Virus record (IMG/VR): IMGVR_UViG_3300006919_010853
Coordinates: 1 to 28,051 of that record
DNA: 28,051 bases
Strand: one strand, 5' to 3'
From: a virus
Every line of letters begins with the position of its first letter. Position 1 is the first letter of the stretch. The translations under genes and the position numbers were made by a program. Below, one piece after another: positions 1 to 7,723 of this stretch. The notes below the pieces were generated by a model. The model was not told the DNA's origin. It made no database searches and saw only the letters and a program-made list of their open reading frames with translations.

Positions 1-37
1 AAGCGTGATTTGCTTCTAAATTGTGTATTAAATATAG

Positions 38-71
38 AAGCCGGTGAAGTTCGCTTCACTGGCTTTTTTTT
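38..71 (+). terminator. Rho-independent terminator
   Basis: A 12-bp stem (38-49 with 54-65, one G-U pair) closes a TTCG loop at 50-53 and runs straight into eight T residues at 64-71. This is a textbook intrinsic terminator. It would end transcription of whatever lies upstream of the window and separate it from the gene at 109. The loop is closed by G-C, not the extra-stable C(UUCG)G form. Confidence 0.9.
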
Positions 72-108
72 AACTTTTTTGCTGTGTTTTTTATAAAAGA
101 GGTAATCA

Positions 109-432
109 ATGGAAATCACAAACTTTTGGGCTCACGTAGCATCAACATCAATAGGCATTATCATTACTCTTTTAGGTTTCTGGGCTACATTTATACGCCA
201 CATGGTAACTAAACAAGAGGTTGCTAATATCATAGAGAATCAAAGTCAATACACTAGAGATAGATCATTGATCATGCAAAGGCTAGAAGAAAACAAAGAA
301 ATGCAAGAACAGTTTTCTAAAGCACTTTGGAGAAACGCAGAAGTAATGAATGAATTAAAAATTCAGATAGCAACTCTCGGAAACACTTTGACTAATCTAG
401 AGGAAAGAATAGATCACTTACCCAAACAATAA
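109..432 (+). CDS. Small membrane protein with coiled coil, unknown function
   Basis: Not recognised as a named family. The 107-residue product has one hydrophobic segment at about residues 10-29 (SIGIIITLLGFW core), then a charged, Glu/Gln/Asn-rich helical stretch to the end that looks like a coiled coil. It would sit in the inner membrane with a cytoplasmic or periplasmic helical tail. An AGAGGT Shine-Dalgarno lies before the ATG. It is the first gene after the terminator and begins the virion/envelope run. Small TM-plus-coiled-coil proteins occur in phage lysis cassettes (spanin- or antiholin-like), but nothing here proves such a role. Confidence 0.75.
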   Translation: MEITNFWAHVASTSIGIIITLLGFWATFIRHMVTKQEVANIIENQSQYTRDRSLIMQRLEENKEMQEQFSKALWRNAEVMNELKIQIATLGNTLTNLEERIDHLPKQ

Positions 433-445
433 ATGAGGTTTTACA

Positions 446-799
446 ATGGCAGTCATTCACCCAGCAATATCAGGTAACCCAGTACTCAATGGTTGTGCAG
501 CCATGAGCACTAAAGTTACAGGTTTTACAACTTACTATTGCGGTGATTGTAATTATCACCCAGAAATAGGTTTTTCAGATTGCTGTTGCAATCCATATGG
601 CGGCAGTGCTTGGTTAGATAATCCAAATGCAGAAGTTATTTCTCCTACAGGTGGAAGCGGAGTATTTGATGAAACTCTTGGTGATCGCTTGAACGTCTGC
701 GACCAGTGTGGCGGTGGCGGCGGCGGCGGCGGTGGATCAGAAGGATACCTAGTTGATGGAGGATTTTCGGATACAGTCCCCGGCACACCTATCCCTTAA
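446..799 (+). CDS. Cys-rich protein with polyglycine tract, unknown
   Basis: Unknown family. The 117-residue protein has eight cysteines (17, 32, 35, 46-48, 85, 88), including a CCC triplet and two CxxC pairs, followed by nine consecutive glycines (89-97) and a Gly/Pro-rich end. The pattern suggests metal binding or disulfides joined to a flexible linker. GAGG lies about 8 nt before the ATG. It precedes the tail-fibre gene, so it may be a small virion or fibre-associated protein (inference). The antisense frame is also open and Pro-rich, but that only mirrors the GGC/GGT run. Confidence 0.7.
   Translation: MAVIHPAISGNPVLNGCAAMSTKVTGFTTYYCGDCNYHPEIGFSDCCCNPYGGSAWLDNPNAEVISPTGGSGVFDETLGDRLNVCDQCGGGGGGGGGSEGYLVDGGFSDTVPGTPIP
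710..736 (+). repeat. GGN trinucleotide run encoding Gly9
   Basis: Nine glycine codons in a row, six of them GGC, form a GC-rich microsatellite in an otherwise AT-rich region. Such a run is prone to slippage, so linker length could vary between related phages. It lies in frame inside the Cys-rich gene at 446. Confidence 0.9.
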
Positions 800-825
800 T
801 GTAAACCTTTTGGAGAATTAAAACA

Positions 826-2481
826 ATGGGCGTTGATCCTACTAAATATTATAAAATGCAACTCCGTAGAGACACTTCGGAGAACTGGATCGCTGAACAA
901 CCTATCTTAGGTACTGGTGAAATAGGTATAGATACAACTTACAATACTTTTAAAATTGGCGATGGTCAATTAATGTGGGGTGCTCTTAGTTATGCTAACG
1001 CTATATATCCAGATGATTCTCTGATTGCTAAACTAGACGAGTTTATTGATCCGGGTTTTGGTATAGAAATGACTTATTTCTCTGGTGAAAGAGTTTATGA
1101 AATATCTACAACAGGACTTGCACTACAGTCAGACCTTACTACTCTAGATGGTCGTGTAAATGATAATGCTTCGGGTATCGCCAATCTAGATGACAGAATG
1201 GATGAGGTTGAAGAAGACATTGAGATTCTTGATATTAAAGTATCAGGCATAGAGTCTAGATCAAGTTTTGATATTGAGTACATTATTAGATCGCCTCAAG
1301 GTAGTGAAGTGTATGGCGATGCACCTGCACCTTCTGCATGTTATGTTGGTCTTAATGGTAGTGTCACCACAAACCCTGTCACAATCAACGAAGTCTTTCT
1401 TAGTTTTGTAGACAAGAATGGCTTGGCACATAACTTTGTTAGTATTGCCTCTGGTGATACATTTAATTTTAGGGAAGAAAACGATCAGGCTGTTGCGGTC
1501 AGATTTCAGGTAGATGCTGCTACTCAATTACCAAGTGGCGTTAAACTTGATGTGACTATGCAAAGTGCTACAGCAAGTGGGACAGTAGATGACGGTGATA
1601 TTTATGATTGCCTCTTCTTTCCTGATGTAGACGTTAGTGATAAAGCAGATATAAGTTATGTAGATCAACTGTTTGGTCTCTCTGCTTTAAAGGGTAGTGC
1701 TAATACATTTGCTGCAAAGAATACTTTTGAAGACCATATTATCATAAAAGGTGATCGCAGAATTACTGCTGACTTTGGTGCAAATGGAACATTGGCATAC
1801 GGAACAAATAATGCTTCACAAGGCATCAGAATGAAATGGGGTAATGATACCGTACAGATGAACTCTAAGTTCAAACTGTATCACGGTAAAGATTATGTTG
1901 GTGCTGATGTAATTCCTGAGATAGATTGTCGTGGCTATAGCATTAAAAACGCAGGTTATTTTGATACTAAAGTAGACCGCACTCAATATCCTGATGATAA
2001 TTTCCAAGTTTTTAAATTAAGAGGCAAGACTGACGCTGGTGAAAATAAAGTTATTCTTCAAGACTATCATTACAAAGACGGTGATAATACCAATAGTTAT
2101 ATAGCGTATTTGGGTAGAACAAGTGTGAGTAACTCTATACAAACAAAATCTTCCGTTGAAGCCCTTATAAGTTCAAACGTCTCAACTGATTACGTTGGTC
2201 TTACTGGAAACGAGACTGTTGCTGGATCAAAGACATTTAGTAGCACAACGACTTTTAGCAACAGTACATCAATTAATATTCAAGGTCGTTTGCAAGCCAA
2301 CGGATCGAGTGGAAATTCTGGACAAGTCTTAACAAGTAATGGTACATCTGGACCACCTTCATGGACAACTCCATCAGCAGGTTCAAGTTTCAGCCCCGGC
2401 GACCAAGTTGTAAAGAGTAGCACAGGTTACACAAGCGGAAGTTTCTACAAGTCTGGTAACACTTTATACTGGGTTCCATAA
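826..2481 (+). CDS. Tail fibre protein, Mtd-like N-terminal domain
   Basis: Probable receptor-binding tail fibre of 551 residues. Residues 12-52 (LRRDTSENWIAEQPIL, then GEIGIDTTYNTFKIGDG) match the short N-terminal motif of Mtd-type and many other phage fibre proteins. Residues about 98-145 form a heptad-like coiled coil expected to trimerise. The C-terminal hundred residues contain fibre-type repeats (NETVAGSKTFSS near 460-475, GQVLTSNGTSGPPSWT near 500-515). Fibre proteins of this build attach the virion to the host surface. A GGAG lies upstream of the ATG. The stop overlaps the next ATG (TAATG), so the two are probably translationally coupled. The fibre assignment is firm; the receptor is unknown. 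Confidence 0.85.
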   Translation: MGVDPTKYYKMQLRRDTSENWIAEQPILGTGEIGIDTTYNTFKIGDGQLMWGALSYANAIYPDDSLIAKLDEFIDPGFGIEMTYFSGERVYEISTTGLALQSDLTTLDGRVNDNASGIANLDDRMDEVEEDIEILDIKVSGIESRSSFDIEYIIRSPQGSEVYGDAPAPSACYVGLNGSVTTNPVTINEVFLSFVDKNGLAHNFVSIASGDTFNFREENDQAVAVRFQVDAATQLPSGVKLDVTMQSATASGTVDDGDIYDCLFFPDVDVSDKADISYVDQLFGLSALKGSANTFAAKNTFEDHIIIKGDRRITADFGANGTLAYGTNNASQGIRMKWGNDTVQMNSKFKLYHGKDYVGADVIPEIDCRGYSIKNAGYFDTKVDRTQYPDDNFQVFKLRGKTDAGENKVILQDYHYKDGDNTNSYIAYLGRTSVSNSIQTKSSVEALISSNVSTDYVGLTGNETVAGSKTFSSTTTFSNSTSINIQGRLQANGSSGNSGQVLTSNGTSGPPSWTTPSAGSSFSPGDQVVKSSTGYTSGSFYKSGNTLYWVP

Positions 2482-3296
2482 TGGCAAAAGTAATCACTAT
2501 TCCACCCAACTATGCTGGCAGTTCGCAATCAACTGATCTATCTAATTTAGGTCATGATAATGTTGCATACAGTAATACAACACTTCATAAGGCTCCTAAA
2601 AACGCAAGTTATAGTATAAGAAATGGCAGTAACATTACTACTGATAGTAGAGCAGGTGATGATATCAGCCTTAGTGGAAATCCTTATGTTAACAACAGAG
2701 GTAATGGAATGCACTCTGGTAGGTCCGGTAAATACAGTAGTAGATATATTATTGCTTGCACATCTAGTTTTGATTTAGTCAGCAGTTCAAGTTACATTGG
2801 TACATCAACAGTAGGTTGTTGGCCTGCCAATGTTAATGGCTTGTGCTGGAACTGGAGTTCAGCCGGTGCTCATAGTGCCAGTAGATGTTCGTATCCTACA
2901 AGATGTATTCTTCTTTATGCAAATTCTAGTGGAACAATTTATAGAGTAGAGGCCAATCAAAAAGTTTTTGGTCTTAATTTAGGCACAGCAGGAAGCAGTC
3001 AAAGTACCAACTATTGGACATGCTATCAGATAAAACAGTCAGACGCTTACTGGATCAAAGACAATGGTTTGTATTGGGGAGGTTTTGCTTTTGAGATGTA
3101 TGCTAATCATGGTACAGGGTCTCAGACTTTAATCTCAAAAATATGGAATGTGAGACCAACACTCTATAAAGGTGGACTATGGGATATAGGCACTAGTTTT
3201 AGCAGTAGTTCTGCTAGACAGGTAATATTTAACAAAAACAACACCTTGAGACAGGCATCCCGTACCACAGATGCAAAAAGGTTAGAAACATATTAA
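2481..3296 (+). CDS. Ser/Gly/Asn-rich probable fibre-associated protein
   Basis: No family recognised. The 271-residue protein is rich in Ser, Gly, Asn, Thr and Tyr, with clustered Trp and Cys (about 115-140: GLCWNWSSAG, SRCSYPTRC). It has no signal peptide or membrane segment, which is typical of beta-rich fibre or adhesin proteins. It starts at TAATG overlapping the stop of the fibre gene by one base, so it is probably made in a ratio to it. By position it may be the fibre tip or a fibre partner (inference). Confidence 0.7.
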   Translation: MAKVITIPPNYAGSSQSTDLSNLGHDNVAYSNTTLHKAPKNASYSIRNGSNITTDSRAGDDISLSGNPYVNNRGNGMHSGRSGKYSSRYIIACTSSFDLVSSSSYIGTSTVGCWPANVNGLCWNWSSAGAHSASRCSYPTRCILLYANSSGTIYRVEANQKVFGLNLGTAGSSQSTNYWTCYQIKQSDAYWIKDNGLYWGGFAFEMYANHGTGSQTLISKIWNVRPTLYKGGLWDIGTSFSSSSARQVIFNKNNTLRQASRTTDAKRLETY

Positions 3297-3310
3297 AATA
3301 GCCATTTTAT

Positions 3311-3348
3311 CAAGATTTTAGATTATCTTGTAACTTTAGGTGTAAATA
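3311..3348 (+). promoter_or_regulatory. Intergenic hairpin and weak late-promoter-like motif
   Basis: The 67-base gap between genes holds a 6-bp inverted repeat (CAAGAT 3311-3316, ATCTTG 3325-3330) without a strong T tract, and TGTAAATA at 3341-3348, one mismatch from the T4-type late promoter TATAAATA. Either could mark a transcript boundary before the holin-like gene. Both are short enough to be chance in AT-rich DNA. Confidence 0.25.
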
Positions 3349-3363
3349 TAGATAGGTGATATT

Positions 3364-3744
3364 ATGCGAAAACCCGGATATAAAACAAGTGAATTTTGGT
3401 TCACATTAGTCAGTTTCATTTTTAGCGGACTCTTCCTAGCAGGGATTATAGGAGATATTGATCAGAAAGACGAATTAACCAGTGTTGTCACCCACGCAGT
3501 TGAATCTATCATACTTATAGCCGGACAATTTGGAATTTTATCAAGATATTTAAAGACTAGAACTCCTGAGCCTGTAGCGGAGCCTACACCTCCAGAACCT
3601 TTGGAAGAACCCGAACCTGAACCACAAGAATCCGAAAGGGAAACCAATGAGCGAAGCGACCAAAGAACAGATAACCGTCGAGTTCGATCAAGTGATCGCA
3701 GACGTAAAAGAAAGCCTAGGCGAAATAAAAAGATTAGCAATTAA
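3364..3744 (+). CDS. Holin-like two-TM protein with acidic and basic tail
   Basis: The 126-residue product has two membrane segments, about 11-30 and 40-60, preceded by a short basic end (MRKPGYKTSEFW). This layout resembles small holin-like proteins of phages and bacteria, whose role is to permeabilise the inner membrane at lysis. Residues 67-91 are Glu/Pro-rich, and residues 92-124 are extremely Arg/Lys-rich. The last 32 or so codons overlap the start of the next gene in another frame, so the basic tail may result from overprinting. No endolysin is recognisable next to it, which keeps the holin call tentative. Confidence 0.55.
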   Translation: MRKPGYKTSEFWFTLVSFIFSGLFLAGIIGDIDQKDELTSVVTHAVESIILIAGQFGILSRYLKTRTPEPVAEPTPPEPLEEPEPEPQESERETNERSDQRTDNRRVRSSDRRRKRKPRRNKKISN

Positions 3745-4081
3745 AGAAGCATGGAAAATCATGCAGGTTGTTATCGGTGAGTTAGTAGTAACCATCGAAA
3801 AGATCGGGACAGATTTGAGCAGTAAGGAAAAGAAGGAATTAGCAATGAATCTTCTATCAGGATTTTATGACAGCGTATTTAAGGCTGTTGATCTTCCGTT
3901 TATTCCTAACGTGTTTGAACCACTGTTTCATTCTTACGTCAAGAAATTTGTAATGGGTCTTGCCAGTGCTGGTATTGATGCCATTGTAACTACGTTTAGG
4001 GAAGTTGGTGTTTTCTTGAAAAAGAAAGTAGATGCCAATCCTTATGATCCACAAACACTAGAAGTTCAATACGCAAAATAA
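3647..4081 (+). CDS. Helical protein of unknown function, overlaps upstream gene
   Basis: Unrecognised. The 144-residue protein is mostly predicted helix: an acidic amphipathic N-terminus (MSEATKEQITVEFDQVIADV), hydrophobic stretches near 40-50, 82-95 and 102-118, and a Pro/Tyr-containing end. The start at 3647 has AAGGG just upstream and gives a 98-nt overlap with the holin-like gene. A later ATG at 3761 would remove the overlap but has a poor ribosome site and would delete a well-formed helix, so I prefer 3647. It is followed 15 nt later by another membrane-protein gene. Function cannot be stated. Confidence 0.7.
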   Translation: MSEATKEQITVEFDQVIADVKESLGEIKRLAIKEAWKIMQVVIGELVVTIEKIGTDLSSKEKKELAMNLLSGFYDSVFKAVDLPFIPNVFEPLFHSYVKKFVMGLASAGIDAIVTTFREVGVFLKKKVDANPYDPQTLEVQYAK

Positions 4082-4096
4082 GAGAGGCGGTTCACA

Positions 4097-4510
4097 ATGG
4101 ATTACACTCAGACATTTAATGAGTTTAGCGGTAGCGTAGGGCCAACTGACTTGGCTTTATACGCAGGGGTGGGTATCGTGCTTTGGGTTTTGTTTAAAGA
4201 CAAACTTAGCCCAGTGCAAAAGATAGTTCTACAAGTTGTAGATCAAGTCAAGCAACTACTTGGCAAGGTTGGAGACAAGACTGTAGTAGTCAAGCCTCTG
4301 CCAAGTCGTGATGAAGTAAAAAGAAGTGATGAAGATATCTTTTTTGATCTAGTAGTATCTTGGAAGCAAACAAGAGACCTTGCAGTTAGAAGCGGTTGCA
4401 CAAAAGCCGTAGAGGTTGCAGATCAAATGTTTCCTTATCTAAGCCCTACGGTTTGTGAAGAAGAAGATACTCCACAAACTACTACGTCATCATACAGTCC
4501 ACTACATTAG
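4097..4510 (+). CDS. Single-TM protein of unknown function
   Basis: The 137-residue protein has one membrane segment at about 18-34 (LALYAGVGIVLWVLF), a basic amphipathic helix, and a soluble domain with the motif FFDLVVSWKQTRDLAVRSG near 82-100, ending in an acidic, Thr/Ser-rich tail. GAGG lies about 10 nt before the ATG. It belongs to the run of small membrane proteins between the fibre genes and the papain-like protease. No family recognised. Confidence 0.7.
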   Translation: MDYTQTFNEFSGSVGPTDLALYAGVGIVLWVLFKDKLSPVQKIVLQVVDQVKQLLGKVGDKTVVVKPLPSRDEVKRSDEDIFFDLVVSWKQTRDLAVRSGCTKAVEVADQMFPYLSPTVCEEEDTPQTTTSSYSPLH

Positions 4511-4526
4511 AATTAGGAGATAGAAA

Positions 4527-5024
4527 ATGAAAGAAAAAATTGCATTAGCAATAGGAGCACTGTTAATTTTATTCGGACTCTTTCAGCCTGACCTTGGCAA
4601 CTTCGTGCCTTTCAAGCCAGAGGTCGTAGTTACTGTACCAACAACAGAAGCACCTTCGGATGAAGTACTTCTTGAAAAGGGTACTGTGATTGTAGACCTA
4701 TTGCGTGAGTCAAATGCTTCTGGTAAAAGAGAAGACTGTCTAAAACTTTCTTCTTTATACAGAGACATGGCTGTGCTTATTGGCCTAGACGGTAAAGATA
4801 ATGTAATTAAAACTACATCTGCTATTAGAGAAGCCAATATTCTTGCAGGCAAAATGCTTAGACTCGATGTAGACGGTAAGTACGAAGGTCTTGCTGATGC
4901 AGCAGGAGACTTGCTTGCTTCTACTATAGGTAAGGATGAAGTTGTTCTTAACGAAGACCTTAGAGAAAAAAGTGTAGATGCTTTTGAGGCTTTGTCGTGG
5001 GCTTTCTATGAAGGGAGCAAGTAA
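4527..5024 (+). CDS. Membrane-anchored or exported protein, unknown
   Basis: The 165-residue protein begins with a Lys-rich end and a hydrophobic segment (about 5-19, IALAIGALLILFGLF) that could be a signal anchor. A Pro/Thr linker (about 30-45) leads to a helical acidic domain. No cleavage site is obvious. A strong GGAG Shine-Dalgarno precedes the ATG. Its stop overlaps the ATG of the papain-like protease by one base (TAATG), so the two are probably co-translated and may act together; this is inference. Confidence 0.7.
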   Translation: MKEKIALAIGALLILFGLFQPDLGNFVPFKPEVVVTVPTTEAPSDEVLLEKGTVIVDLLRESNASGKREDCLKLSSLYRDMAVLIGLDGKDNVIKTTSAIREANILAGKMLRLDVDGKYEGLADAAGDLLASTIGKDEVVLNEDLREKSVDAFEALSWAFYEGSK

Positions 5025-5950
5025 TGCCAAGATATACACCTGATGAACTCTACAGAAACTATCGTGATGGTATGCCCGGATGTCTTTGGGAAGAACACGT
5101 ATTTGAAGAACTTCTAGCAACTTCTAAATATGCCTACTTTAAAGACGGTGCAAAGAAAATTAAAAACAGCGGCAAAGGTAAACTATCTACTCCTTTTCGT
5201 TCTGCTTTAAGTTTTGATAAGCACTGCTACATTGAAAGGCAAACCACTGGAGATTGTGTCAGCCATTCTACAAGAAACGCTGTTGATATTTCTAGAGCAG
5301 TAGAGATTCATGTAGACGGCGAAGCAGAAAGTTGGGTTGCCAGAGGAGCAACAGAAGCCATATATGGATGCAGAGGTCATGGTGGACAAGGCATGAGTTG
5401 TAGTCGTGCTGCAACCTTCGTTAGCCAGAGTGGTGGCGTTCTTGTTCGCAAGAACTATCCCGGCGTAGCAGACTTTAGTAAATACAATGGAACTATGGGT
5501 GCAAGATGGGGATCAAGAGGCTTACCAGACAAGGTTATAGACGAAGCCGAGAAACATAAAATCAGAACGGTTTCGTTAGTAAAAACTGTGGAAGAAGCCA
5601 GAGACGCTTTAGCCAATGGGTATGGCATAAGTGTGTGTAGTGGCTATGGATTTTCCAACAAGCGTAGCAGTACTGGATTTGCTCGTAGAAGCGGGTCGTG
5701 GGCTCATGCAATGGCATGGACGGCTTGTGATGATACAGGTAAAGAGCCAGCCTTCCTTGTGCAAAACAGTTGGGGTAAATGGAACTCTGGTGGTCATCCT
5801 GAATGGGGTCCGATACCAGATGGTTCATTTCTCATACACGCTGATGTGGCAGCAGGAATGTTAAGAGGCAACGGAGCATATGCTTTTAGTTCCTTCAACG
5901 GTTTTCCTCCACAAGAATTACCAGATTACGGTTTTGACTCTTATCTATAA
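5024..5950 (+). CDS. Papain-like (C1-type) cysteine protease
   Basis: Probable cysteine protease of 308 residues. The catalytic set of the papain clan is visible in order: Gln73 and Cys78 (RQTTGDCVSHS), His228 (SWAHAMAW) and Asn248 in the hallmark VQNSWG (246-251). Spacing from Gln to Cys is one residue shorter than in papain. There is no signal peptide and no obvious propeptide beyond a 65-residue N-terminal region. The protein is related to the larger protein at 9495: shared TP(D/E)ELY near the N-terminus, RNAVD after the Cys, RGATE, QGM, and SGGHPxWGPxPxGxFL near the end. It starts at a TAATG overlap. Among virion genes it could be structural, processing or envelope-acting (inference). Confidence 0.8.
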   Translation: MPRYTPDELYRNYRDGMPGCLWEEHVFEELLATSKYAYFKDGAKKIKNSGKGKLSTPFRSALSFDKHCYIERQTTGDCVSHSTRNAVDISRAVEIHVDGEAESWVARGATEAIYGCRGHGGQGMSCSRAATFVSQSGGVLVRKNYPGVADFSKYNGTMGARWGSRGLPDKVIDEAEKHKIRTVSLVKTVEEARDALANGYGISVCSGYGFSNKRSSTGFARRSGSWAHAMAWTACDDTGKEPAFLVQNSWGKWNSGGHPEWGPIPDGSFLIHADVAAGMLRGNGAYAFSSFNGFPPQELPDYGFDSYL

Positions 5951-5961
5951 AGGTTTTAATT

Positions 5962-6720
5962 ATGGCAGACGCAAAAATTACACAGTTACCAGAGGCTACA
6001 CAGGTAGACGAAGATGATGTACTCGCTTTGGTTACAAATACTTCTACTACACCTATTAGTAGAAAAGTCACAGCAGGTCGTCTTGTAAAAGAACTGGCAT
6101 TGCCTGCTGATCAACTTGTAAATGGCACTGGCATATACGTAGAGTCTATCCCTAATAATGACCCAGATCAGTACAGTCAAGCAAAAATTAGTGTCTTACC
6201 CGATGAAGTACAAAGCATGGTAAACCCTATTTATGTATTACAGAACAATGAGACTATAAGTGCAAACGTAACCCTTTCACTACCTTCTGTTACAGGGATA
6301 CTAAAGGCGGGAGAAGAATACGTTGGAGAACTACATATGGCCTTTGAGACTGATAGCATTATATCTGCTAACCCTGCAACTCTACAGTGTACTCTTAATA
6401 ATATTGCTTTAAACTATGTCGGTAACTGGGATAAGTTAGTTGTAGTTGACAATGATTCAACCAGAATGGAACATCAACAAGACTCTTTTGCTAAAGTTCA
6501 AAATCAAGGTATCATTATTGATTTTGGTACTGATCCCTCTATTGGGTTTGGTGGAGGCGTTAAAACTATAACTTCTAATCAAAATTTTTATATTAAAAAC
6601 GACACAGCCCAACCTCAAAACTTTGGAATAGATATTTTTACAAACCTGCTAACAGGCGGTGCTAGTACTCTAAAAATACTTAAAGGCAGTTACTTAAAAA
6701 TGATAAAGGTGGTTCAATGA
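5962..6720 (+). CDS. Probable virion structural protein
   Basis: The 252-residue protein opens with ADAKITQLPEATQVDEDDVL and LVTNTSTTPISRKVTAG, an N-terminal pattern seen in many phage tail, fibre and capsid-decoration proteins (a K-I-T-x-L-P-x-A-T motif followed by an acidic D-x-L repeat). The rest is beta-rich with a Gly patch (GFGGGVKTI). AAGG lies upstream of the ATG. It ends at ATGA shared with the next small gene. The exact virion role is unknown. Confidence 0.65.
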   Translation: MADAKITQLPEATQVDEDDVLALVTNTSTTPISRKVTAGRLVKELALPADQLVNGTGIYVESIPNNDPDQYSQAKISVLPDEVQSMVNPIYVLQNNETISANVTLSLPSVTGILKAGEEYVGELHMAFETDSIISANPATLQCTLNNIALNYVGNWDKLVVVDNDSTRMEHQQDSFAKVQNQGIIIDFGTDPSIGFGGGVKTITSNQNFYIKNDTAQPQNFGIDIFTNLLTGGASTLKILKGSYLKMIKVVQ

Positions 6721-6872
6721 GACTTTTAGATAAAATTGCGATGAACAGATTGATCAAGATTATAATGGATTTTATCTTGGCTATATGTAAAATGTTTGCT
6801 CCTACAGTTAATGTGGAGGAGCCAGAAAAGAAAAGACCAATTTTAGACAAATTAAGGAGATGGATAAAATGA
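6717..6872 (+). CDS. 51-residue membrane-associated protein
   Basis: A short gene that fills the gap between the structural protein and the serine protease. It is coupled at both ends by ATGA overlaps (start at 6717 inside the preceding stop, stop at 6870-6872 inside the next start). The product begins MRLLDKIAMNRLIKIIMDF, has a hydrophobic middle (about 11-28) and a basic, Pro-containing tail. This suggests a membrane-associated peptide. The precise overlaps support real translation. Function unknown. Confidence 0.65.
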   Translation: MRLLDKIAMNRLIKIIMDFILAICKMFAPTVNVEEPEKKRPILDKLRRWIK

Positions 6873-7723
6873 TTACACGCAGAACAATATTAACTTCGCT
6901 ACTGGTAGCATTAGTATTCACAATACCATTTCCATTATACGGTGAAGAACCCCCAGTTAGCACATTTCTCCAAGAAATCAGTGTTACAATCAAAACTGAT
7001 AGGGGCGAAGGTAGCGGAGTTATTTTTACAAGAGAAATTAAGTCAAAGAACGGTAAACAGAACGTAAACTTTGTTTGGACTGCTGCTCATGTTTTGGAAA
7101 ACATCCGTAATGTTCGTAGTGTTTTGGATGCAGAAGGCAAATCTAAAAAAATCATTGAGTTCAAGGATGTACAGATAGTTAAAAAACTAATAGAGAATGG
7201 TATTACAGTTGGGGAACTGTCAATGGATGCCGTAGTAGTTAAATACAGTGATGCCAAAGATGGAGAAGACCTTGCACTGCTTATGATTAAGAAGTTTAAC
7301 TTTGTGGACAAGTCGGCTAAATTTTATGTTGACAAAGCAGGCAGAGGATTGCCTCTAGGAACAAATTTGTATCATGTAGGTTCCCTATTAGGTTCAGGTG
7401 GAAGCAACAGTATGACTACTGGTATTATGAGCCAAGTCGGTCGTATGCTTTCTTTAAACGGTGGGTCAAAAGTACTTTTTGACCAAACGACAGTGACGGC
7501 CTTTCCGGGTTCGTCTGGTGGCGGGGTTTTCTTAACGACAGGTGAATATATTGGTATGCTTGTTCGCGGTGCTGGCGAAACATTTAACCTTATTGTTCCA
7601 ATTCGCAGAATGACTGATTGGGCCGAAGAAGAGAATATAAAATGGGCCTTAGACCCAGAAGAAAAAGCACCATCTTTAGAAGAAATTAAAAAGTTACCAA
7701 AAGAGAGGATCGGTAAAGTATGA
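6869..7723 (+). CDS. Secreted trypsin-like serine protease
   Basis: A serine protease of the chymotrypsin/trypsin fold, 284 residues from the ATG at 6869. That start is preferred over the ATG at 6860 because AAGGAG (6854-6859) lies 9 nt before it and touches 6860 directly. The N-terminus is a good signal peptide (RR at 4-5, hydrophobic 8-22, likely cleavage after Gly25), so the enzyme is exported. The triad is clear: His74 in WTAAHV, Asp134 in EDLALL, Ser216 in PGSSGGG (trypsin GDSGG position). No PDZ domain follows, unlike HtrA. It is coupled by ATGA to genes on both sides. Substrate unknown; host envelope proteins or virion proteins are possible. Confidence 0.85.
   Translation: MITRRTILTSLLVALVFTIPFPLYGEEPPVSTFLQEISVTIKTDRGEGSGVIFTREIKSKNGKQNVNFVWTAAHVLENIRNVRSVLDAEGKSKKIIEFKDVQIVKKLIENGITVGELSMDAVVVKYSDAKDGEDLALLMIKKFNFVDKSAKFYVDKAGRGLPLGTNLYHVGSLLGSGGSNSMTTGIMSQVGRMLSLNGGSKVLFDQTTVTAFPGSSGGGVFLTTGEYIGMLVRGAGETFNLIVPIRRMTDWAEEENIKWALDPEEKAPSLEEIKKLPKERIGKV

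Noticed and set aside
92-99. TATAAAAG before the first gene, T4-type late-promoter-like
   Set aside because: Two mismatches from TATAAATA in AT-rich DNA, with no repeated pattern before other virion genes.
556-786. Antisense Pro-rich open frame
   Set aside because: It is the complement of the Gly codon run in the Cys-rich gene.
3462-3740. Antisense open frame with Ser/Gly runs
   Set aside because: It mirrors the Pro/Glu and Arg-rich codons of the holin-like gene and its translation is low complexity.
5631-5864. Open frame of 77 codons on the + strand inside the papain-like gene
   Set aside because: It lies wholly within the protease gene in another frame, and the protease carries catalytic motifs; no ribosome site supports it.
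6860-6868. ATG at 6860 as start of the serine protease
   Set aside because: The Shine-Dalgarno touches it directly; 6869 has 9-nt spacing and an ATGA overlap.
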